Below are positions 9,806-20,058 of a stretch of DNA of 64,000 nt, one piece after another. The DNA is from Polynucleobacter necessarius. GTDB lineage: Bacteria > Pseudomonadota > Gammaproteobacteria > Burkholderiales > Burkholderiaceae. The notes below the pieces were generated by a model that saw only the letters and a program-made list of their open reading frames with translations, was not told the origin of the DNA and did no database searches. Every line of letters begins with the position of its first letter. Positions within the stretch are counted from its first letter, which is position 1. The stretch lies in the NCBI RefSeq assembly GCF_900095205.1, contig NZ_LT606951.1, forward strand, positions 620,001-684,000, in the 5' to 3' direction. The translations under genes and the position numbers were made by a program.

Positions 9806-10072
9806 TGTTATCCTCTGGGTTATTTGGTGCAACAGCTTCACCTAATAGATTGAGTTGGCGACCATCACTTTGTTCTGGTAAACGACTCAAAATATGCTGA
9901 ATACGTTTTTGTGCACCCTCAATTTTGTTTCCTTGCAGCACACGATCTTGTGTAAGATTTTTTACTGTATCCTGAATCAAGGAAATTTTGCCCAACAAAC
10001 GCTCGATCGAAGCGCTAAGGGCATTTACGCCTGACGCTTCAGAATCCGGGGTAGGGAAGTTTGATCGCTCAT
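9786..10072 (-). pseudogene. Small coiled-coil protein upstream of zapA (ZapB-like), probably frameshifted at N-terminus
   Basis: A short protein precedes and overlaps zapA by 20 bp, a common arrangement for a ZapB-like or cell-division-associated coiled-coil protein. The body reads SASIERLLGKISLIQDTVKN, then NKIEGAQKRIQHILSRLPEQ. The most plausible start, the ATG at 10070-10072 giving MSDQTSLP, is out of frame with this body. One extra C in the CCCC run near 10052 would join them as ...SLPPDSEASGVNALSAS. Otherwise translation would have to start at an internal TTG. I do not recognise a precise family beyond the ZapB-like pattern. Confidence 0.6.
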
Positions 10073-10174
10073 ATTGGCATTGTAGCCTCAGGCCAAGCCT
10101 AGGCGCTAGACTGCCAGTCTAGATCCTTAAAGATAGATTAATGATCCAAAACTGGCAAGTAAACAATGCTAAGG

Positions 10175-12305
10175 CTAGTTAAAGCTGTATTTGAGAGAGG
10201 CAAAAACCGATCTGGGTTCGCTAGGGTAATAAAAGTATCTTCCTAAGAACGAGCTCACTCCACCGTAGCTTGAATACTGCGCATTACCCACGTTCTTCAC
10301 GGTAAGTCGGCCCTCAATCCCTTTGAATTTGTAGGAGGTATAGATATCTCCAATGACATAAGCGGGCATGGTCGGGGTTGCGCTGTAATTATTTGGTCCA
10401 GTGTCGTAATGTTGATTGCTTACGTAATTAACTACACCACCAACAGTCCAATTGCTAGTAATAAGATAATTTGCTCTAGCGTTGAGTAAGGTGTCAGGGA
10501 CGATGGGGATAGCATTTCCAGAATAGGAACCATTTGCATAATATGATTTTTGGTATTTACCTCCCCCGCGCCAATAAAGAACGATGGGGATAGATTGGGT
10601 GAAATGTCAAACAAAATTCCGCCCCGATTGGTTTGATAGATCGAGTTGTAGTTGTAACCTGTAGAAGGGTTATAGCTAATCTCGTTTTGTGTCATGGATT
10701 TAAAAATGGATGAAGTAATTTTTGAATTCCAGGCTGACCAACTACCACCCATTTCATAAGTTTGAGTGGTTTGGGGTTGCAATATCCCATTAAAAACAGT
10801 TTGGTAAGCTCCGTCAGGGCTAAACCCTAATCCCCAATATTCATCAATGTTCGGGAATCTAAAAGACTGATTTCACTTTACGTACACTCGCTGTCCAGGA
10901 AGATAATTTGCATTTAAGGCAACGTCCCCTGCATTGGCAGCAAATTGTTGGGAGTTATTTACTGTTCCATTGGATGCATAGATCGAAGTGTTGGTGGTAG
11001 ATGCTTGTTGTACCTGGCGACGATATCCTCCACTTGCTTCTAATGCTTTGCCTAATGGAACTTTTTGAATTAGGTAAACAGAGTTATTAATTTGTGTTGC
11101 GCTTTGTGAATCACTTGTGAGATTGCCGTAATAGATGCCATAGGTATTGTTAATTGAATCGTACTGATTCGCCCGAATAATTCCTTGAGATAGAGATGAA
11201 TAGCTATTACTACCAGATTGATCTGCTTTGGAAAAGTCGTACCCGATGATGGTTGTTCCTATAGGACCAAGGTTTGCTTTTAGGCGCGGAGATAGCGCAA
11301 GTTGCCAGCCAACTAATTTATCGTTCATTGCACTGCCTGCATAACCATAGTCTGGAAGGGCAAAGTAATCAGCTTGAGGCGTGTAATAAAAAGAGGTCTT
11401 ATTGCTATATGAAGCATCTAACTCAAATACATAGTTTTCATTAAAAGTTTTGGTGAGTCCTTGGCGAAAGCCAGTATTGTTTGTGGTGTAGTTATTTCCT
11501 GCATTTTGTGGACTGACAGATAAAGGGTTACCTGAGCCAACCAAACCCACTACCGCACTCGCCAATTGAGAGTTGGTATAGCAGCCATAGAAGACATCTA
11601 CAAAAAAGCGATCATGCCCACCTAAATCTTGTGAAATCTTTGCATCGATAGAATAGGCATTCGCAGCAGTGTTTGGTCTCCAACCATTGGTATTGGAGGT
11701 GTTCGCACTGAGCTGAAGGGTGGTTTTATCAATGGTATTTCTGAAAATAGCATTGTTGATCGAGGTGCCCCAAGTTCCATAACTTGCAGAAACTTGGTTG
11801 ATATTCTTTTTCCCTCCGTTGGTAATGATATTGATCACGCCACCGACAGCACCATTGCCATACTGAACGCTAGCGCCGCCTTGAAGTATTTCAATACGCT
11901 CAATTGAATCAATAGGAATGGTTGACCAATCAACGTTTCCCGAGTCAATAGGATTAATTCTGATGCCATCAACTAATACAGCAGTTGTGCTATTACCCGT
12001 CGGCCCAAAGCCCCCATATCTACTGAAGCATCTAGATTGAGAGCGCTAGAATTTAAGCCACTCACTCTTAAGCCACCAATCTGCGATAACACTTGAGGAA
12101 TGGTGTTGGAGCTAGAGTTTTCTATTTCTTCGCGCGTTATGACGTTTACATTCGCGGGTACCTGATTCAGGTTTTCCTCAAAACGCGAGCCAGTAACGAT
12201 GACGGTTGTTGGTGAGCTTTGTGCATATGCAAAAAGAGAGTGGTTGAGCAAAGCGAGGGTGGTGCAAATCTGAGCGATTTGCCTTGGTTTGAACTGCTGA
12301 TTCAT
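10175..12305 (-). pseudogene. btuB: BtuB-like TonB-dependent receptor, multiply frameshifted
   Basis: Outer-membrane TonB-dependent receptor of ~700 codons. A signal peptide (LALLNHSLFAYAQ) is followed by a TonB-box-like TTVIVTGSRFEENLNQVPAN and a plug domain (VITREEIENSSSNTIPQVLS). The plug continues in other frames through VDGIRINPIDSGNVDW and the terminal INIITNGGKK. Beta-barrel strands continue to the C-terminal SVFASLKYSFN-stop. Frameshifts lie near 11990, 10870, 10785 and around 10370-10430, so no full protein can be made. The cobalamin riboswitch just upstream is the reason to assign vitamin B12 or a corrinoid as the former cargo. Confidence 0.9.
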
Positions 12306-12328
12306 GACTAGCCTTCTGTTATCGAGTG

Positions 12329-12354
12329 CCCAGCTAACTTCCCCGTTAGCTGGG
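12329..12354 (-). promoter_or_regulatory. Strong hairpin between cobalamin riboswitch and btuB start
   Basis: A perfect 10-bp inverted repeat (CCCAGCTAAC and GTTAGCTGGG) with a 6-nt loop ends 24 nt before the receptor start codon. It lies downstream of the riboswitch aptamer on the same RNA. A T tract does not follow directly, so it looks more like an expression platform that masks or exposes the translation start than a classical terminator. The assignment is by position and structure only. Confidence 0.6.
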
Positions 12355-12441
12355 TCGAACAGAATTTCCCGTACAGGAGTTCAGGCGTCAATGAGGCGCA
12401 AAAAGCGTTTTTATTGGCGCGCGAAGATCCCCGTCCGCAAA

Positions 12442-12645
12442 ATTCCACCTGTCTTGGCCGGTATCCGGGCTAGTAAATATCAGAATCTGGCCTTTCCCAT
12501 GTGATTGACGCGCACAGTGACTTGATCAGATTCCTGACGTCTTTAATAACGAATAAAAGATGCACTTACCTACCGTTGCGGGGGCAGCACCCGTTTAGTG
12601 TTTCTCGTTTAACTTTATTGCACTGCAATAAAGCACCACGACTCC
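12442..12645 (-). promoter_or_regulatory. Cobalamin riboswitch
   Basis: On the minus strand the aptamer landmarks occur in the right order. They are GGTGC near 12635, GTTAAACGAGAAACAC, the near-invariant GCTGCCCCCGCAAC core at ~12570-12590, the B12-box-like GTCACTGTGCGCG near 12513, a GGGAAAGGCC block, and AGCCCGGATACCGGCC near 12465. Adenosylcobalamin-type aptamers repress corrinoid uptake genes when the ligand is plentiful. The following gene is a BtuB-like receptor, now broken. Exact ends are approximate. Confidence 0.92.
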
Positions 12646-12735
12646 GCCATTTTAGCTGATTTGTCTTGATCTATGCCATAAAACGAGCTTAAAGGGGCAA
12701 AAAGCCTACAATAGTGGGTCTAGGACTAAGGATTC

Positions 12736-13354
12736 ATGACAGCATTAGATAAGCACCCCGAAAAAATCCTGATTCGTTTGCAACTGAGCCAAAACTCTTA
12801 GTCTTAAAAAGCTTGGATCCGGCGGCAATGGCTGACTTAGAACGCCATTTAGAAATTGCCGATCTAAAAAATCAGAAATCTTGCTGCACCAAGGTGATCA
12901 CCAGATGGAGCAGTGCTTCGTGTTGGATGGCATCCTAAAGCGCATTGTTTCTAGCGCTGATGCTAAAGAAATGATTCTGCGTTTTGCCATCGAGAAAGAT
13001 ATTGAAACTAGCTATGCTGCAGGGCGTTTAAAAACTGCCGCTCCATACAGTATTGCTTGTGTGACTAAGGCCCAGGTGGCTAGGAGGCCTCTCAAGAAGT
13101 GGGCGGAATTTCTTGAACTACATAAGCCTCTGAAGGAGAGTTTCGAGTTCGAGGTGATGTGCCTGATGAGTGAAATCATGGCCCATACCATTACCTTGCA
13201 TATGTTAGACGCCCCAGGTTGAGTAGAGCGATTCTTGCGTAAATATGAGGATTTGTTTGAGCTTCTCCCCAAAAAGGAGTTGGCTGCCTACCTCAATTTA
13301 TTACCTGAGACTTTAAATCGCCTCAAAACAAAGCACAAAGAGCTTTTTATTTAA
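12736..13354 (+). pseudogene. Crp/Fnr-type cyclic-nucleotide-binding regulator, broken
   Basis: Remains of a ~205 aa regulator with a cyclic-nucleotide-binding-like beta-roll (LERHLEIADLKKSEILLHQG after frame repair, then QCFVLDGILKRIVSS) and a C-terminal helix-turn-helix (ELAAYLNLLPETLNRLKTKH). Lesions are a 1-bp loss near 12770, another in the A run near 12870, and a CGA-to-TGA-like stop at 13220-13222. It is divergent from the btuB riboswitch region and stands 196 bp before oxc. By position it may have regulated the oxalate genes. The ligand is unknown. Confidence 0.8.
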
Positions 13355-13550
13355 GTTTGTATTTTCTGTAATTACAGGAATTAGGGGGAAATTGACCGAA
13401 GTCAATGATGAAGCCCTCCCCAAGCCTAATATTCACTTCAGCCTAAACGGGATAAATACCCGTTGTGCGATTTATAACTAAATTGGAGACGTTAGCGAAA
13501 GCTACATTGCAATAACCCATTGAGGGTAGATACGCAATTAAAAAACTTCT

Positions 13551-15269
13551 ATGACAACAGACAACCAAAACACACAACTAACAGATGGCTTCCATTTTGT
13601 CATTGACGCCTTGAAGGCAAATGACCTCAATACTATTTTCGGTCTAGTTGGTATTCTAATTACAGACTTATGCCGCTTGGCGCAAGCTGAAGGAATGTGT
13701 TTTATCGGATTCCGTCACGAGTAGCATGCTGGTAATGCTGCAGCAATAGCTGGCTACATGACTCAAAAGCCTGGTATCTGTATGACAGTATCTGCCCCTG
13801 GCTTCTTGAATGGTTTAACAGCGCTAGCCAATGCAACCGTCAATTGCTTCCCAATGATCTTGATCTCTGGTTCAAGCGAGCGTGAAATCGTTGACTTGCA
13901 ACAGGGTGATTACGAAGAAATGGATCAACTCAACGCAGCAAAGCCATATTGCAAAGCTGCGTATCGTATTAATCACATTGAAGTATCGGCATTGGCTTTG
14001 CTCGCGGCCATTCGTGCTGCTGTTTCTGGTCGTCCAGGTGGCGTGTATTTAGACTTACCAGCACAGTTGCTGAGCCAAACAATGCCAGTTGAAGAAACGA
14101 AGAAATCTATTTTCAAGGTAATCGATCCTGTTCCACGTCAAATCCCAGCAGCTGATACAGTTGAACGTGCGCTTGAAGTGCTCAAGGGCGCAAAGCGTCT
14201 ATTGATTCTCTTGGGCAAAGGTGCTGCATATGCGCAAGCTGATCAAGCCATTCGTGACTTGATTGAAAAGTCTGGAATTCCATACTTGCCAATGTCTATG
14301 GCTAAAGGTTTGTTGCCAGATAATCATCCGCAATCTGCATCTGCTGCGCGTTCTTTTGTTTTGTATTGGCTGAAGCTGATGCAGTGTTATTGGTTGGCGC
14401 GCGCTTGAACTGGTTGCTTGCACATGGTAAAGGTGAGACTTGGGGTAAGGATCCGAAGAAATTTATTCAAATTGATATCCAAGCGAATGAAGTGGATAGC
14501 AACGTACAAATTGCTGCTCCATTGATTGGTGATATCGGCTCATGCGTTGGTGAGCTCTTAAAGAGTATTGCCGCTGTTCCAAAGCCAAGCGCTGAATGGA
14601 TTGCTGCCATTACTGAGAAGAAAGATAAGAACACTGCCAAGATGGCCGAGACATTGGCTAAAGAAGCTAATCCAATGAACTTCCATGGTGCATTACGCGT
14701 GATTCGTGACGTGATCAAGAAAAATCCAGATGTCAATTTGGTAAACGAAGGCGCCAACACACTCGACTATTGCCGTGCAATCGTTGATATGTTATAAGCC
14801 ACGTAAACGTTTTGATTCTGGGTACTTGGGGCATTATGGGTATCGGCATGGGCTACGGCCATTGGTGTTGCTGTAACTAGTGGTTTGCCAACAGTAGCGG
14901 TAGAGGGTGACAGCGCGTTTGGTTTTAGCGGTATGGAGCTCGAAACTGTTTGCCGTTACAACTTGCCAATTACTACTGTTGTATTCAATAACAACGGCGT
15001 ATACCGCGGCACCGACGTAAATCCAACAGGCGGGCGCTGATGTTGCACCGACTGTATTCGTTAAAGACGCTCGTTATGACAAGATGATTGAAGCATTTGG
15101 TGGTGTTGGTTACTACGTAACAACTCCAGCAGAATTAGAAGTAGCGTTAACAGAAGCAATTGCTGCCGGTAAACCAGCCCTCATCAATGCTGTTATTGAT
15201 AAAACAGCAGGTACTGAAAGTGGACGTTTAACAAACTTAAATCCATCCACGGCAGCTGCTAAAAAATAA
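13551..15269 (+). pseudogene. oxc: Oxalyl-CoA decarboxylase, multiply disrupted
   Basis: Thiamine-diphosphate enzyme that turns oxalyl-CoA into formyl-CoA and CO2. The three-domain ThDP fold is clear: GFHFVIDALKANDLNTIFGL at the start, [32 protein letters not shown], and late [20 protein letters not shown] with the ThDP Mg-binding region. Lesions include CAG-to-TAG at 13722 (the expected H-E-Q-H holds the conserved Glu), a 5-bp insertion near 14368, and single-base additions near 14797, 14820, 14860 and 15031. No active enzyme is possible. It forms an operon-like row with frc. Confidence 0.94.
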
Positions 15270-15357
15270 GATTTAGAAATTTAAAAACGGTAATAAAAAG
15301 TTAATATTTTTAGACTAAATTAAGAAGCAAACAAAAAAGACTTAAGGAGAAACAAAC

Positions 15358-16611
15358 ATGACTAAACTATTAGATGGCATTCGTATTATTGACTTCACAC
15401 ACGTACAGACTGGTCCAGCATGTACTCAATTGTTAGCATGGTATGGCGCTGACGTAATCAAGGTAGAATGTCCAGGTGCTGGCGACATAACCCGTAGTCA
15501 ATTGCGTGATATTCCAGGCGGCGGATGCTTTGTACTTCACTATGTTGAACGGTAACAAGCGTTTTTTGACATTGGATACCAAGACTCAAGAAGGTAAAGA
15601 AGTTTTGGAGAAGATGATCAAGACTTCTGACGTGATGGTTGAAAACTTTGGTCCAGACGCTTTGGATTGCATGGGTTTCTCTTGGAAACGTATTCAAGAA
15701 TTGAATCCAAAAATGATTATGGCTTCAGTAAAAGGCTTCAGCGATGGCCACTCATACGAAGATTTAAAAGTGTATGAGAACGTTGCTCAGTGTGCTGGTG
15801 GTGCAGCTTCTACTACTGGTTTCTGGGATGGTCCTCCTACCGTTTCTGCTGCAGCTTTGGGTGACTCCAATACTGGTATGCATTTGGCAATTGGTATTTT
15901 GACTGCATTGATGCAGCGTGAGAAGACTGGTCGCGGTCAAAAAGTTTCTTGCTCAATGCAAGATGCTGTTTTGAATTTGTGCCGTGTCAAGTTGCGCGAT
16001 CAACAACGTTTGGACAAAGTTGGCTACTTAGAAGAGTATCCACAGTACCCACACGGTTCATTCACTGATGTAGTTCCACGCGGTGGTAACGCTGGTGGTG
16101 GCGGTCAGCTAGGTTGGGTATTGAAGTGTAAGGGTTGGGAAACAGATCCAAACGCCTATATCTACTTCACTATTCAGGGACACGCTTGGGAGCCAATTAC
16201 TAAAGCTTTTGGCAAACCAGAGTGGGCAACTGATCCAGCGTACATGACTGCTGAAGCTCGTCAAGATAAGATTTTTGAGACATCTTCGCAACCATTGAAG
16301 ATTGGCTCAAAGACAAAACCAAATACGAAGCAGTGGATATCCTCCGCAAGTTCGATATTCCATGTGCACCAGTGCTTTCCATGAAAGAATTGGCTGCTTC
16401 GCCAGACTTACGTAAGAGTGGTTCGATTGTTGAAGTGGATCATCCAATTCGTGGCAAGTATTTAACTGTGGGCAATCCAATCAAGATGTCAGATAGTCCG
16501 ACAGATGTGACTCGCTCACCATTGCTTGGCGAGCATACCGATGAGATTCTTCATGAGTTGGGTTACTCCACTGATGAATTAATTTCATTGCGCCATGATA
16601 AGGTGATCTAA
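15358..16611 (+). pseudogene. frc: Formyl-CoA:oxalate CoA-transferase, two frameshifts
   Basis: Class III CoA-transferase that swaps CoA between formyl-CoA and oxalate, feeding oxc. It is ~417 codons, close to the family's ~420. The N-terminus [20 protein letters not shown] and the active-site neighbourhood ([19 protein letters not shown] with a downstream [12 protein letters not shown]) are conserved. [20 protein letters not shown] and [20 protein letters not shown] also fit Frc. An extra G near 15520 and a lost base near 16278 break the frame. A good ribosome-binding site (AAGGAG) precedes the ATG. It lies between oxc and a formyltransferase gene. Confidence 0.94.
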
Positions 16612-16612
16612 G

Positions 16613-17547
16613 ATGTGGGTTGCTTTGATTGGGAGTGCGGATTTTGGCAAGACTGCTCTAGAGGCTTTTTTAGATCGTGGTGATGAGGTAGTAGCTGTCT
16701 TTTGTCCGCCCGATAATCCCAAATCAAGTAAGCCCGAGGTATTAAAAGAAGCTGCAACAAGAGAGGCTTAACCCCCTTGCAAATTCCCTTCTTTGAAGGA
16801 TCCTGAGGCCGCTCAAGCCATGATTGATAGCAATGCAGACATCTGTGTGATGGTTTATGTCATTCAGTTTGTGGCCCCAGGAGCTAGTGAAGATTCCAAA
16901 GCACGGAACGATTCAATATCACCCATCCTTGTTACCTAAATATCGTGGACCAAGCGCCATTAACTGGGCAATTGCATTGGTTGAAGAGAAAACAGGCCTA
17001 ACAATCTTCCGTCCGTCTGATGGCTTGGATGAGGGTGAAGTGATTTTGCAAAAGGAAGTATCGATTGGTCCTAACGATACGCTTGGCAGGATTTACTTTG
17101 ACCATTTTTTTCCAATTGGTATTAAAGCGCTTATGGAAGCTGCTGACCTAGTGGTTGCTGGCAAGCATCAAGAATTAGTTCAAGATGAATCAAATGCAAA
17201 TTATGAAGGTTGGTTTGATGCAAATGCTGCACAGATTCATTGGGCAAGTCATATTAGCCAGGGCTACAACATCATTCGTGCGTGTAATCCAGCCCCAGGT
17301 GCTTGGACTAAGTTTGGCGAGCAAAAGGTGCAGATATACGATTGCCATAAACATGTAGCAGCTACCTTTGGCGCAGTTAAAGGGAAGCCTGGTGAGATTA
17401 CTCAGATTACTTTGGATTCATTCTTTGTCACCTGCCATGGCGGACAAATTGAAGTCCTCAAAGCTAAGGGTGCTTGCAGGCAAAGTGTCTGGTGCAGAGT
17501 TGGCTAAAGAGCTGAAACTAGAAGTGGGGCAGTCTTTCGCGCTTTAA
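16613..17547 (+). pseudogene. Formyltransferase / formyl-THF hydrolase-domain protein, broken
   Basis: About 310 codons resembling methionyl-tRNA formyltransferase and, more closely, the N-terminal hydrolase domain of 10-formyltetrahydrofolate dehydrogenase. Key segments are HPSLLPKYRGPSAINWAI (catalytic His region), FRPSDGLDEGEVILQKE with the catalytic Asp context, and NPAPGAWTKF. A TAA at 16769, a frameshift near 16875 and another near 17480 split it. It begins 1 bp after frc, so it belonged to the oxalate cluster. A role in handling formyl groups from formyl-CoA is a reasonable guess, not shown. It is not expected to be the housekeeping fmt. Confidence 0.85.
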
Positions 17548-17555
17548 TTCGCTTG

Positions 17556-20058
17556 CTAGTCCAGATCATTGAATAGCTTAGCCTCTCGCCTTGCCTTATT
17601 CGATATGAGTCCAAAGCTTATAGTGGTTATGAGGTAGGTGCTAGCAATTAGTCCTACCCCCACTAAAGTGCCTAGAGATACGGCAACCCCGAAAACGGCA
17701 GGTCCAGAGAATTGTCCAGCCTTCTTCATTGCACTATAAAAACTCAGAGCGTTACTGTGCCCTATTTTCTCTGTGGCCGGGATAGACATGAAATAGCCAT
17801 TTTGCGAAACCAGACCCACTGAATCTGAAATACCTAAGATTACTATCGCTATTAATGCTCCAACAAAAGTGGGGAACGACCAAAAGGTTGTAAGTGACAG
17901 CACTCCGACTAGGCAGGATGCCAACATAAGGTGCTTGGCATTAACTTTTTTATGAGCGAAAAATTTCATGAGAAGTGGTCCAATGAAGACCATGCAAATC
18001 CCATAAAGCAGAAACCCTCTGCCAATATCGCCTTGATTTACATCTAAGGAGCTCGAAAAGACCGGAAAAAAATAAGTTAAGAATGATGTAGTAATTGCCG
18101 ATGGAATCGTAATTAATAAAAAGAAAAAGAAAGTATCTTTATGAAGAAAGAAATCCCGTAGTCCTGCCAAAGTAAGCTTGTCATTACCTGTGATGGTTGG
18201 TTTGGAATTTACCGTAAGCAAAAAAGTAAATGGCAAAGCCACGGTAATCATGAGTGAAGCCAAAATCATGACATAGGAGAAGCCAATCCGTTGAGCTAAG
18301 AGAGCTCCAATAACAGCACCGCAATTCATACCCGCAAAAATTCCTGCATTGAGTATGGAGAAGCCATGAGTCCGTTCGTGACTTGATTTTCCTGTTGCTA
18401 CTAAGCCCCGCAACCCCATCCAAGCGGCTCCATAGCCTATACCAACAAAACAACGAATGCCAATGAAGTTGACGGCGTCATCTCATCTGTAAGCGCTGAG
18501 AGTAAGGTGCTAATCGACAGGAGGATAAAGCCATAAATAAATACCGGTCTCCAGCCGTAACAATCAATAAAGTATCCCGCCATCAGTGATGATAAAAAGG
18601 CGCCAAACATTTCTGAGGCGATTGGTAAGTCCACAATTACATTAAATGACATACCCCAGAGCGGCCTATAAATTTCCTTCATCAGAAGAGGTATGAAGGA
18701 AATTGACATATAGCTACATAAGAGCAGCAGGAATGCTAAAACACGCACGCAATTCTCATGTTGGCCGATTACTATTGTGGACTCTTGCTTTTCGGTTATT
18801 CCATGAGCATGGGTAGGATTAGTCTTTTCAGCTTCATCCCAATTAGATATTGTCACCTTATTAGATAGAACGATGATAATAAATACCAGCATTTCAATGA
18901 GGAAGAAGATGGATGTAATAAACATCGTCACTGCATCCAGTGCTAGCGCAAAGATTTTTTGATCTACATAACTTTTGGATGCTGTAATGGTTAGCTTTGC
19001 TGCTGAATCATTACCATCCTTTAGAAGTGTTCTTGAGACCTCAGGTATATTTTCTGGGCTTGTTTGGATAGTTTGCTTTTGCGCTTCACTCGCAGACTCA
19101 ATTTTGGGAGTCGTAAGCGAAGAAAACAAGATTTTTCCACTGGGACTGGTGAGGTTAACGGATTGAATTTCTTTTACGGGCTCAACCAAGTTCTTTAGCC
19201 AATCATCTACACCATCAAGTTCCTCGTAAGTAAATCTGAAGCCTACCACCTTATCAAATTCGCTTGTTAATCATATCTGCAGCAAGATTGAGGTTGTTAT
19301 TGACTACCTCATAGTAGGCGGAGCGAAAAGTAACAACGTTTAGCACTCCAAACGAGGCTTGCGCAGTTGACAAGATAAGCGTCATAGCTATCAAAAGCCC
19401 GCGTTTATTTAGTTGATCATTTTTTAAGAAAAGGTTGATCCGATAAATGGCTACAACAATACATAAAATAGTGGCGATGGTGATCGACATCATAATCTTG
19501 ATGGTATCGTTTATATAGGTAGTGATCTTTTCCGAAACGCTTGCTTCATTAAAGACAATATCAATCGTTCCAATCCATTCTTGATTTGTATTCTTTAGTG
19601 GAATCAAAGCGTGGTATTGATCGTCCGACAAAAACCACGACAGATTATTTTTCTTCTTTGGGTCGGAAAAATTAATCTTCGACAGCATCTTTTGTGGGAG
19701 CGCTTCAACATCAGTGGGCCCTGAAATGTCATAAAGAGTGTCGCCATTTGGCAACATGACAAAAACGTTTTCAACCGTCGGAGCCTGTTTCTTAACGTTA
19801 GATAGGATGTCACCCATGCCTGCAAAGTTATTCAGGGGCTTGTGGTACTTGACTGAGTATTCAATGGTTCTACGTGCTTCGCTACCGGTTACGCCATAGG
19901 AAGACACTAGAGAATCAATATAACTTTTTTGAAACGAGCCTATATTCAGAAAGCCGGTAAGTGAGAGCACCATGACAATCAGCATCGAAGGCCAAGATTG
20001 CTACATATAAGCGCATACTCTGCAGGGTTTTCTTCCATTCGGAGAAGGATTGTTTCAT
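17556..20058 (-). pseudogene. Fusion of a two-part periplasmic sensor module with an MFS transporter, frameshifted
   Basis: When the frames are joined this is a ~835 residue membrane protein. The N-terminal part has a membrane anchor (~15-38), a ~140 residue extracytoplasmic region (VENVFVMLPNGDTLYDISGP, typical of Cache-like sensors), two membrane helices (~176-230), and a second extracytoplasmic region. A fourth helix follows (AVTMFITSIFFLIEMLVF). From ~405 on comes a 12-helix MFS core with a motif-A-like GYFIDCYGWRPVFIYG. Single-base lesions lie near 19987, 19252 and 18437. Its ATG overlaps the stop of the upstream binding-protein gene (ATGA), implying coupling. I know no standard name; the substrate is unknown. 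Confidence 0.82.
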
